Assembly (NCBI GenBank): GCA_030248295.1 | Contig: JASANH010000623.1 | Span: 1 to 64,000, forward strand | Direction of reading: 5' to 3' | DNA from: Mesodorylaimus sp. YZB2_4 | Lineage: Eukaryota > Nematoda > Enoplea > Dorylaimida > Dorylaimidae | DNA length: 64,000 nt | Shown here: positions 23,362 to 33,200 of the stretch, piece by piece | Layout: every line of letters starts with the position of its first letter | Numbering within the stretch: position 1 is the first letter of the stretch | Notes under the pieces: model-generated | Seen by the model: the letters and a program-made list of their open reading frames with translations, nothing else | Told to the model about the DNA's origin: nothing | The model's database searches: none | Position numbers and translations under genes: made by a program

Positions 23362-23530
23362 TTTAGTTCGCGCCTTATACTATTATTATAAGGCCCGAAC
23401 TAAAAGGGCAGTTTTTTGCGTTATAATAATGATGCCGCTTGCTCATAAAAGACAAAGGAGCTAAGTCAACAGACTCCCAGCCTTATATTGGCCCCAGCCT
23501 AGCCCAATATATGACTCCCAGCCTTATATT
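23362..23530. repeat. Hairpin and short direct repeats
   Basis: CTTTTAGTTCGCGCCTTATA (near 23368) pairs with its near-complement ending near 23410 across a 7-nt loop, giving a stem of about 20 bp. Just downstream the 20-bp word GACTCCCAGCCTTATATTGG occurs twice (about 23467 and 23510). Function unknown; possibly the end of a small foldback element. Confidence 0.6.
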
Positions 23531-23559
23531 GGGGAGCTCAGTCAACAATTTGCTTCTAG

Positions 23560-24660
23560 CTTGATATCCTGACTAGGCGATATAAATTTGTGCCGTTTGC
23601 AGGTAAAGATATATTTTTGGCTCGAATTGATTTGATTAAGGGCTCCTTAATATGAGTAATGTCCAAATTGACTCGCATGATATAGGTTGACTCTTCACTG
23701 AGACCGCATATTCATTAAACATGGCGCTTGCACATAGATGAAATGCGCAGGCCAGCCAGGTAATATGGGTGCGCTCTTGACTGCAATTCCTAATTAAGAA
23801 TAGTGCCTCTTGCTCAAGAAAAACATCTCGCAATCTCGCTGACACTACGATCTCACCCATGAGATTAGCCCATGCAATGAGCATGGTTTCCAGCCGCCGG
23901 CACGAGGAGCCTCTCATTGGGATTTTTGGCGACCATATTGGTTCTTTGTTTTTCATATTGTTGTTTCACAATACACAATTTCACAATATGTTTGATGATA
24001 CATAAGACTGCAACATTGAATACAAAATGTGCACGGGCGATAAAAAAAACAAACTTAAAATCTTCCAACCAATTAACAATTGACAAATCTCTGACCAATT
24101 GACCAACCAATTATCAGTTCTCTGAATTCTCGCCGAGATGTGAATTTATCCATGGCAAAACGTGTAGAGAAGAGAATCTTCATATTCTGGCTACCACATA
24201 ATCAATCCACACCAAAGCTTGCAGATGATAGATTCACTCCAACTTCTCGCTAATAAGTCGATGCAGTCAATCAATTTCTATCGCCCGGAAAAAGCTTTTT
24301 CATAAAGGGCCAAACGCGAGTCGTAAATTCATTTTCATACACGACGCCCCAGTTTCGCTTTTCAAAGTGCTCCTTAACGAAATTGAAAAGTTCCGTCTTA
24401 TTTTCAAGAAGATGATCCAGCCCCTTTTTCTGAATTTTTTGTGCCACTCCATCTAATCTTAGTTTGAAATGCCTGTACCGCAGGAGACTGTGATATTTTC
24501 TCGCCTGTGTGCGGTGGAATTGTCCAATTTAATTAGACAACTGCGATCCCGGGTCCTCGGCGATCGCAGCGGCTGTTGGCAAAATGTCATTCGGCCCATT
24601 CAAATACTTGTCGATCAAGTATTTCTGTACGTTTCCATCTACGCCATCATCGTCGTTATC
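23560..24660. other. Intergenic, no supported gene
   Basis: Open frames are below 110 codons and show no domain. Lies just downstream of the tyrosine recombinase gene at 24.7-26.3 kb and may include its 3' flank. Confidence 0.35.
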
Positions 24661-24670
24661 CGCGTGCTGA

Positions 24671-26275
24671 TCAAGCATAGTTGTATCTGCTTGGGCCAAA
24701 CGATCCAAAATTTGGCGCCCCGCGAATGCAATGCTGGGGCTGTGGATCGATATAATTTGTCTTGGCAATCATAACCGAGTGGCCAATCAGCCCTGCAAAT
24801 TCTTCTTGGTCATCACGGGTATTTAGCGACTCTGATTGGGTTTCGGCGATATGTCGAGCTTCAGTTGATTTAATTCTGAAAGGGCTCGCCAATTGATTTA
24901 GAAATCGATCGCGGATGGCTGAAGGGTTTTTCAAATGCGATCGTTTGTTTAATGTGATGAAAAATGGTTCATCACCTTTTTCGGCCGGGCTGCGGAACAG
25001 TTCGAAATACGCCTCAAATAGCTTGGCGTCTTCTTGACTTAACGCTATTTGGTCTATCCCCTTTGTCTTGGCTGTTTTATGTTTGGCTAATCCGATTACA
25101 ACCTTGTTATCCACCTTCGATCGATGTAGCCAATCATCGACTTGCAGATTCTTGGCCACTTTGGGCCTCTGCAAATAAACAAGCTGCAGTTTTGCAACCA
25201 AATATCGTTGCAAAAATAATTGGTCGGCGCTTGAATTTCGCTCAGCCTGCGAAATGATTTCGTCAATTCTCTTTTTCACATCCCTGTTGTCAAACATTCT
25301 TCTTAGTGCCCCCAATGATCGTTTTTGTTTTCTCCGATATTTCTCCACCGTTTTGCTCAGTTTCTCTATGGCTATTATTTTGCCCGTCCTTTTAAGAATC
25401 CGATTCAATGACACCCGCGCCCGCTGCAGCATTTGTAGCGAGTTTCTGTTCCGAATATGACTGAATCCGATCAGCAAATCCAGAAAATTTGCTGCGGACG
25501 TGACAACGCGGCGCAATGTTTGGCCTTTCAGTTTACACGCTTCCATCGCATGGACGAATGATAAAATACGGGTTATTGTCAAATTCTCAGCCAACTCTTC
25601 ATCATTATTAAAATTTTGCAAAGGCAGCTCGTACTTTGAATAGATGTGAGCCAACATGCGAGCGACATATTCGGTTTCTTGATTTAAAATCGCCTCATCC
25701 ATTTGTTGTTTCGTTTGAAATTGCTTGAAGCGTATTAATAGAGCCGTTTTTGAATCGATGCGTTTAAATAGGCCTTTCTGTTGTTCGATTAGTTTGCCAC
25801 TTCCCTCGCTAAACTTTATGCCTTCTTTCGGATCGACGATCTTTGGGGGCCTCGCTTGCTTAAGCAACTGTTTCAATTCTTCATCACCATCATGGTCAGC
25901 TTGCGCCTGATTTACATCACCAGCTAAGCACAGGGAAGATGATGATGACGACGTTGATGATGAGGTTGATGATGATCCGAATCGGGTATGTTCTGATTTT
26001 TTGGGCTCACGGCTTTCTACCTCGACATCTTCTTCGTTGGTTATATAAAACCCAGCCTCCTTCAGGCGATTACGGATGGCGTCGAAACGAGATTTCACTG
26101 AATCTAAACTGCAGTACTTAAAGAGTTCATTGGCATCAATCACTGATGATTCACAAACCAGTCTGGCTTGTGTATTGGCTGATTCCAAAACTTGATCTTT
26201 CGAGACGCCCGATGATCTGCGTTTAGGGTAAGTTCCTAAATGCTGCGGCAGTCTATCAGAGAACAGGCTGGGCAA
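24671..26275 (-). CDS. Crypton-type tyrosine recombinase (uninterrupted)
   Basis: An open frame of 534 residues. The N-terminus has a partial zinc-finger-like segment (SDRLPQHLGTYPKRR) and a Ser-rich linker (about 90-115). Residues 160-340 are helical and Lys/Arg-rich, like a core-binding domain. The catalytic domain follows: Arg370 in LVYLQRPKVAKN, Lys400 in LAKHKTAKTKG, Arg474-His475 in TEARHIAETQ, His499 in LIGHS, and Tyr508 in AKTNYIDP. That order matches the R-K-H/R-H-Y set of tyrosine recombinases, and the HKT and R-H-[IV]-A motifs match Crypton-type proteins of animals. The frame opens on a TTG, and an upstream segment in another frame has CPAC, so the true start may lie in an earlier exon. 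A decayed relative lies at 16.8-18.4 kb. It could be an active transposase or a domesticated gene; the rest of the element cannot be delimited. Confidence 0.8.
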   Translation of the reverse strand: MPSLFSDRLPQHLGTYPKRRSSGVSKDQVLESANTQARLVCESSVIDANELFKYCSLDSVKSRFDAIRNRLKEAGFYITNEEDVEVESREPKKSEHTRFGSSSTSSSTSSSSSSLCLAGDVNQAQADHDGDEELKQLLKQARPPKIVDPKEGIKFSEGSGKLIEQQKGLFKRIDSKTALLIRFKQFQTKQQMDEAILNQETEYVARMLAHIYSKYELPLQNFNNDEELAENLTITRILSFVHAMEACKLKGQTLRRVVTSAANFLDLLIGFSHIRNRNSLQMLQRARVSLNRILKRTGKIIAIEKLSKTVEKYRRKQKRSLGALRRMFDNRDVKKRIDEIISQAERNSSADQLFLQRYLVAKLQLVYLQRPKVAKNLQVDDWLHRSKVDNKVVIGLAKHKTAKTKGIDQIALSQEDAKLFEAYFELFRSPAEKGDEPFFITLNKRSHLKNPSAIRDRFLNQLASPFRIKSTEARHIAETQSESLNTRDDQEEFAGLIGHSVMIAKTNYIDPQPQHCIRGAPNFGSFGPSRYNYA

Positions 26276-26347
26276 ATTAGTCGCCAGCGCGGCATCGTTT
26301 TAATTTTCTTGAGAAAAGTTGCGCATTGCCGATCGGTTGAAAAAAAA

Positions 26348-26693
26348 CTAAAGATCCGGGGGGGGGGGGGGGGGGGGTTCTCGGCGGGTTAAAGGATTGG
26401 GCAAGCGACCATCGAAAGCGACATTCGGCTGGGCGGGAGCTGGTGGTGGTGCAGGTGCAGGGACAGGTAGAGGGGCAGGCGCAGGCATCAAAGCGGGCGC
26501 AGGCAACAAAGCAGGCGCAGCGACAGGCGGCTGTGCTGGTGGTGCAGGCAAAACCAGAAGCGGTGCGGGTGCTTGTGCAGGTGCCCCAACTACCTGAGCA
26601 CGCAATTGATCCACCTGCAGACGTAAATTTTGGATCTCCAGCTGTTGCATGGCGATCGTCTTGGGCCATCAAAAGGATTTGCTGCTGCGGATC
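26348..26693 (-). CDS. Putative gag-like protein, coiled coil plus Pro/Ala-rich
   Basis: A start MDPQQQILLMAQ at 26693 is followed, in a neighbouring frame from 26650, by a short coiled coil (MQQLEIQNLRLQVDQLRAQ) and then a long Pro/Ala-rich stretch ending in poly-Pro coded by a 20-base G run (plus strand). The architecture resembles the N-terminus of LTR-element gag proteins, and a possible LTR/leader lies just upstream on the same strand. The frame change between the two parts is either a frameshift or an assembly error. It is truncated at 26348. It could instead be an N-terminal exon of the adjacent recombinase. Confidence 0.4.
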
Positions 26694-26699
26694 CATCGC

Positions 26700-27140
26700 G
26701 TGACCGCAAAAAAGGGATTTGAAATTTGAGCCTCGTCTGAAAACTGCGATCACAGCCATCACATTGATCACATAAGAGCCTCGAAAAGTCATCCTAATGA
26801 TGGATCGCCTCAGATAAACACCACAAACTGCTGGGGTCGAACCTTACTGTAATCCCAGCGCGACAAGCATAGGATTCAACAGGTTTATTCTGACCCAAGA
26901 TGAACGATATGACTCGCTTACCAGTAGTCGAAACAGAAAATAATGAAAGGAGACGAAGAAGTAATAGGGATCAACCGATCGAGCTGACGAAAAAAGAACA
27001 CATTGACTGGGAGAGAAAACTCGCCTCCTGTTTAAGCCGCCTTCCTCGGTGACCTCGATTAGAGCGAGGAAGCGCGCAAACAATGGGCCACTGGCGTAAC
27101 AAAGGGCCGCGATCAAAACAAGAGGCCGCACGATCAAAAC
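26700..27140 (-). other. Possible LTR and leader of an LTR element
   Basis: On the minus strand, sequence upstream of the gag-like ORF includes a doubled word TTGTTTTGATCG (near 27100 and 27125), AT-rich promoter-like sequence, then TGGGATTACAGTAAGG before the ORF, which could be a primer-binding region. No second LTR is present in the window, so this rests on position and composition only. Confidence 0.25.
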
Positions 27141-27435
27141 AACATGGTCATATATGTTAGTTGTGTTTTTTTTTTTTTACATACACGCCAAAGCCAGTTC
27201 ACTAACAAGGAGTAAAGTCGATAGATGTTAGTATCACTATTATCACTGCCATCTTCAAAACCAGTAGATTCCGCCGAGATGAGCAAGGACCACTAATCGT
27301 AAATATTATGAGACAAAAGCAACCTCGCATGAGAGAGAAAGAAAAAAAAACGCGTGCCTATCGATGAATTCTCCAATACTATGTTCCCTTTCCCTCATTA
27401 ATTGATTACCCCCCTTTTCTGGCTTGAAGAAAATT

Positions 27436-27443
27436 CTTTTTTG

Positions 27444-27474
<31 letters not shown>

Positions 27475-27537
27475 TTTAATTTTTTTTTTTTTTTTTTGAT
27501 TTTGTTTTATTTTATTCATTTTTTTTTTATCATGTAT
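27436..27537. repeat. (TTTTG)n and poly-T tract
   Basis: About six TTTTG pentamers (27440-27469) followed by T-rich sequence to 27537. On the minus strand this is the A-rich tail of the LINE fragment at 27538-27972. Confidence 0.85.
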
Positions 27538-27972
27538 TTATTTCTTGGTTATTTTTAATAATAAAGAAGACTTTACAAAGATCTCGTTAAAAAGATGCGG
27601 TGTCAAGGCATAGCTAGCTCTTTTGAACAAAAGTCGAAGGCGCTTTAAGAGTGAAACCCAAAGGTCAGTGTCTAAATTCTTTTCCTCATAATCCATTCTA
27701 GCAAACCAAATGCATCTCTGCGCTGATTGTAGAATCAAGTTTACAATCACCTTCAGATGTGAAAATTTTCCGCCAGTCACTCCAAAAATCCTATTCTCAT
27801 CGTTTAAAATAATAGTCGGGTCAATATCCTGGATAAGTACGCTCACCCTGTGCCAAAATACCTGAACTCTGTCACACTCAACAAAGACATGATATACGTC
27901 TTCGCATTTGTCCCCGCCAGTCACCTCTGTGCAGTACTTACAATTTGAGCTAACATCTGTAAACTTGGACAC
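27538..27972 (-). pseudogene. L1/Tx1-like LINE 3' fragment
   Basis: A 144-codon frame matches, end to end, the C-terminus of the near-complete LINE at 52.1-55.7 kb: CKYC...EDVYHVFVECDRVQVFWHRV (zinc-binding motif), NDENRIFGVTG, QSAQRCIWFARMDYEE and KRASYALTPHLFNEIFVK. It is severely 5'-truncated, with an A-rich tail to its left, as expected for target-primed reverse transcription. The frame is uninterrupted over this short length. Confidence 0.9.
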
Positions 27973-28023
27973 TCTGTTTCTTGTATAATCCTTTTAAGAA
28001 GGGAGATCTCTCCCCTTTGCCCT

Positions 28024-28033
28024 CTTTTTTTTT

Positions 28034-28064
<31 letters not shown>

Positions 28065-28140
28065 AAAATCCCCCTCTTTTTTTTTCCTTTCCCTTTTTTT
28101 TCCCCCCTTTTTTTCTTTTTTTTACCCCTTCTTTTTCCCC
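28024..28140. repeat. Low-complexity T/C tract
   Basis: About 115 bp of almost pure T and C immediately left of the BEL element. The irregular poly-T/poly-C pattern looks like collapsed or mis-assembled sequence as much as genuine DNA, and the BEL element beginning 25 bp later lacks a target duplication. Confidence 0.7.
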
Positions 28141-28165
28141 ACTACACCTCTCTTTTTACCCATCT

Positions 28166-28382
28166 TGTTGGGAAATGGTAGTTGTATTGATTGAAAGTGG
28201 GCCACGTTGAAGGAGCGATGTGTAAAAGCAACTTGCTACTCGAACTTTACTGTGAACCCAATGAACAAGCTAACCGGAAAGTGAGTGGTTAGGGTTCTGT
28301 TTAGTCTGGAAAAGCGGAAAGAGCACCGAAGAGCATAGCGCGGGAAGATATTGGCATTTACTCGAACTCGCAATACGCGACA
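28166..28382 (-). repeat. 3' LTR of the BEL element
   Basis: 217 bp, TG...CA termini, same as the copy at 36197-36413 and, with a few substitutions, the LTR at 49468-49684 on the opposite strand. Confidence 0.93.
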
Positions 28383-28444
28383 CTCGGGAGGCGAAAGTAG
28401 AAGCTGATTAGGGAAGAGGATAGATTTTATCACACATTATGTCG

Positions 28445-30292
28445 TCAAATGCGTCTAGACTCTTCAGTGTTCGTGGTGATAATTTCGAGGGGAACGTGTT
28501 TGTTGGGAGAAGGCAGCTCGACGACGCGAATCGGATCATCCACGTGTGAACTATTCGTAATGTTGGGGCGACTGATTCGGCGGCGCAATTTTTTGATAAT
28601 CCAGTTCCAGAGAGCCGAAATAGTTACGTAGGTGCAGCAGGCGTAAATCCAAATGTGTTTGATCATGGCGATGGAATGATTGAGGAAGCCCCACGGGGTG
28701 TAACGATCCAAATTTTCTAGAATCCGATCTGCCTTGGAATTGGATGGTTGACTGCTTGAAACATCAGCCAACTTGTTGATAACCACTTGATTTTCATCAA
28801 TTGCTGCATAAAGATCATTGAGGCTGGTGTGGCCATTCAATTCGTTGCGTGTGTAGAGTTTCAATGGTTTCTGTATGATATGCTTGAAATTAGGGAGCAC
28901 AGAAAAATTTTCATAGAAGATTGGGTGTGAAATAATAGGACCAGTGTATTGGGTAATGGTCCCTATCCGTCCTTGGTAGATCCATAATTTGTCACTCTCG
29001 TCATGGAAGAAGACTTCGTCCACCAAGTCACAATCGGCGGGTGGTGAACTTTGATAGGCAATATTTGTTTTAGGGTCCATATAGGCCATAAATGTGTGAT
29101 CACGAACAGTCAAGTTCATTGGTATCCACTCCATGCAATGTGGAGGTGTCATTGGCAAGAAGACGTATTCCTCGACTGGTGTACATGGCCAAACTTCTAA
29201 TAGTCTTCCATTGAGTCGAGCCATTATTTCAGTTTTGTTGAGAAGATGACGCGCGACAAGGGTTGGTTCTGAGTGGGCTAATATGAGGTCCAGATGTTGC
29301 ATCTTCTGTAACGATTGACATGTTTTTGTGAAGGCGGCATTAAGACTTGTGATCATTTGACCTTGAGTTTCTGTGATTGATTGCAATCGGGCTGAGAGCA
29401 AGTCGGTTGCATCCTTAACTGCCTCCTTTTTCAGTGCTTCATGTGTTGCATCGAGTTCAGGTTTTTGATCAGATCGCTTTTGGCGCGTGACTTTGAATTT
29501 GTGGACTATTGGGATCTCTTGATCAGTCATTATGGCTCGAGTGCCATCGCATAGCGAGACTTCTTTAGCATTGTCCATGTCCCATGTCAGTCCAATTACT
29601 TGGTCGTCACTGAGGAAACGTCCATCCCAATATTTTCCATAGAACGATTTCCACTCAATGAATTCGCATTGTGCGTCCTTTGCAGATTCCCAAATGAGTC
29701 TTGATTTGTCTCGTAGAGCGCAAGTCTTTGTGGAATAATCGCAGTGGGCTGTATTTCCTAGATTACTCTCCATTGTTCTTCCAAAGGTTTCATAAACTTT
29801 TCCAGCGACAATATAGCAATTGATTACTTCGCGTGAGTACCACTTGCAGCAGTTCCATGCATTCCCATTGGTGTACGGATATTCCACATCGTTTTCTGTA
29901 TATGCGACACTGTCACTTCCTAAGAGAGTGCCCTCCGAGCAGCGGCGTGATTGGTGCATGTCGCGACATTCGTTTTCGGAAACGTCTACTTCGATTTCCT
30001 TCAGATTGTGATCCCACCCAGATACAGCAAAGTTGGTCCAGGCGGATTTGATTGTCTTCACCTTCCGACACCGATAGGCAATGCTTTCATAACGAGCAAT
30101 ATTTCGTTTGAAGATACGAATTGATCCTGTTTGAACTTCACCTGTGGAGTTGGTTGGAGGCGCTGGGCATATAGTGCGGATGGATAGATCGATAACGATT
30201 TTGGCTTCATGTGCTTGACATAGCAGTGGCTTGATGCCATGGGAGGTTTGAATGCAGGCGAGAATGAACAGTAGTGAAATGAAACTAGACAT
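28445..30292 (-). other. Env-like glycoprotein region of the BEL polyprotein
   Basis: The last 616 residues of the polyprotein have envelope architecture. A hydrophobic signal segment (SSFISLLFILACIQTSHG) starts at an internal Met coded at 30292. A Cys-rich ectodomain with several N-x-S/T sites follows. A dibasic RQKRS site near 29480 could be cut by a furin-like protease. A single membrane segment (IWIYACCTYVTISALWNWII) lies near 28600-28656, then a basic tail (KKLRRRISR). Some BEL/Pao elements carry env genes taken from animal RNA viruses, including phlebovirus-like and chuvirus-like glycoproteins. I cannot assign this one to a fusion-protein class by eye. No separate promoter or stop precedes it, so a splice or internal processing would be needed to release it. 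Confidence 0.7.
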
Positions 30293-33200
30293 ACCAAGAC
30301 GTAGCTTCGGTGTCCTTGTAGGTAATCGCTTGCATGTTGGTTTGTGGTCCGTAGATTCTTCTTCGGACTCATCTTCTTGAGCCGCTTGCTCCGCGATGCG
30401 ACGTGTTGCGAGTTGAGCAGTGTGACGTTTTGTTCGCTCCTTGGAAGTTTCTTTGGGTAGTGAGGGGCCAGATGCCTCTGGAGACGTGGTCAGAGGTTCC
30501 AAATTCACTGCGGAAGGTTCGGACGAGGTTGAACATTCCATGGGATACAAGTGTGTGATTGACCTTGTGAGAACTGATCCAGATGGCAGACGAACTTTTG
30601 CCGACCTTATTTGACTGTCGCCACTGGGAATGACTTCGGTAATCTGCCCCAAGGGCCAGGTTCCGCGTGGTCCTTCATTCTTGACAAGTACGATGTCTCC
30701 AACGTTGGGAGTAACTGGAACGTTTCGGCGTGGTACCTTGAAGGATGTAGCTGTGCGTTCACGTAGACTGAGCAGATATTCTTGTTTCCAAATACGCCAG
30801 AACTGTTCAAGGTGCTTTTGGCCTTTGTTCCACAGCGCAAGAAGACGATCCTTTGGGGAACGATGCTCTGCGTAAGTGGGATCCTGGGGGTCATTCGGCA
30901 AAGAAGGTGTCCCTGTAGATTGGTTTGGCGTCAGAAAGTGTGCCGGTGTAAGACAAAATCCTGATGAGAAATCTGATCCCACATACACGAGGGGTCGAGA
31001 GTTCAAGATGGCTTCAATTTCTGTTGTCACAGTTTGGAGTTGAATGAAGGTGAGGCGGATGCGTCCCAGTGATTTTCGTAGACTTCGTTTAACCAATTGT
31101 ACCATGCGCTCGTAGTAACCACCCATCCAGGGGGCTCGTTCTGTTATAAATTTCCATTTGATTCCTTGGGCAGCGACATAGGACAAGGTTTGACAGTTTG
31201 TAATCACTTGACGCCACAGACGATCCAAGGCGCTTTGTGTAAGCTTGAAATTGCCGGCGTTGTCCGAATATATGACCGTTGGTTTGCCACGACGATTGAT
31301 GAACCGTTGGAGAGCCAACAGAAATTGCTCTGCTGAAAGATCTGGAACCAGTTCCAGGTGGAGTGCTCTTGTTGTGAGACATGTAAACAAACAGATCCAG
31401 GCTTTGAACGTTGCTGATGGATTCTTTGGATCTTTGTGGTACAGTGGTCCCAAATAATCGAGTCCAGTTGTGGAAAATGGCGTGGCTGGTTGGACTCGTG
31501 GGTTGGGTAAGGATGGCATTTCTGGCGGTTTGAATGGTCCCTGATCAAATTTTTTGCACTTGCCGCACGAACGTATGTGATGGAAGACCATGGAGCGACC
31601 AGCTGGGATCCAATATTCATTGCGAATGCTGGCCAATGTGTGAGCTACTCCGGCGTGATACAGTTTGCTGTGATAGCTGGCGACCACCAAGGAGGTAAAG
31701 TGGTCGTTCCTAGGGAGCAGAATTGGATGCTTGGCGGCGTCCGGCAAGTCAGCATGTTGAAGGCGTCCACCACAACGGATGATGCCTTGTTCGTCGATCC
31801 AAAGTTTCAATTCTTTGACCAGTTGATTGGTCTTACCAGATTTCGTGACTTCGAAAATGTCTGGAAAGCCTTTCTGTTGAACTTCGAGGATCCATTTGAC
31901 TTTGGCCTGTTCGAGTTCATCTGCTGTGAGTTCGTGATTTGGATGTTTGACTTTTGAAACAATTCGAAGTACCCAAGCAGTGACTCTGATCAATTTGGTC
32001 AAAGATGAAAATTTCTTGTGATTGATAATGGCTTCTAATCCCCGCTTTGGAGCCTCAGGGGCGGCAAGGGTCATGCATTGTCTTTCTTCAGATGCAACGT
32101 TTTTCATGGTCAAGTTGTCCTTTGAATTAGAAGCATCGAATGAAGGCCAGTTCTCCTCGCTTTTCTGGCACAGAAATTCGGGTCCATGCCACCACAGGGC
32201 GGAATTGAGGAGGCCCTTTGCTGGGAGGCCTCTTGAAGCGAGGTCTGCTGGATTGCGTTCCGTATCCACGTAATGGTATTCGGTTTTGAATTGATCCTTG
32301 ATTTGATCGACGCGGTTGCGCACAAACACCGTTAGTGGCTTTTCAGAGTGAAGCCAATGGAGGACACACTGTGAATCCGTCCATAAAACGTGGCGTTGAA
32401 TAGGCATATGCAGTGATTTAGAAATGAATTCATGACACTTTTTGCCAACGTGTACTGCCATGAGTTCGAGGCGTGGTATTGTCATTGTTGGACGCAGCGG
32501 TGCTAATCGAGCCTTTGCGAAAAGCAGTTGCGATTGGATTTCGGTTTCATTGATAAGGCGCAGGTATGTGCAAGTGCCATACGCATCCTTGGAGGCATCG
32601 CAAAAGGTGTGCAATTCGTATGTAGAGCCATTTCCCAGGAACCGTGGTACTTCGAATGTGGAAATCGCAGTAAGGTCCTGGGTGATCGATTGCCATTGAT
32701 CGATTGCTGTTGCTAAGATTGGGTCGTCCCAACCGATGTTGTCCTTCCACAACTTTTGAAGCAGGATTTTTCCTTGCAATAGTGCTGGTGACACGAGTCC
32801 CATTGGGTCAAAAAACGAGGCGATGTGTTTCAGTATTGTCCTCTTTGTGGTCGGGTTCTGATGGTCGAACGCTTTGGGTGTTGGAAGGGACAGGGTGTCA
32901 CTGTCTGGATTCCATGGAAGGCCCAGAATTTTAAACTTTCCCGTGGCTCGATCCTCTGTGGGAATGTGTTTCAACGTTGTTTGTGAATTCGTCATCCATT
33001 CACGTGCGTTCATTGATGCCGCGGTGAAGAGCCGTTTGGTTTCATCGTAGAATTTGATGGCGTCTGACTCTGTACTGACTCCTGTGATGATATTGTCGAC
33101 GTAGATGTTTTGGGAAATTTTTTCGGCAACTTCACCTCCAGTGTTGCGAAGATGATGGTTGATTGTTGCGGCTAGCAGGAAAGGGCTGCTAGTAATGCCA

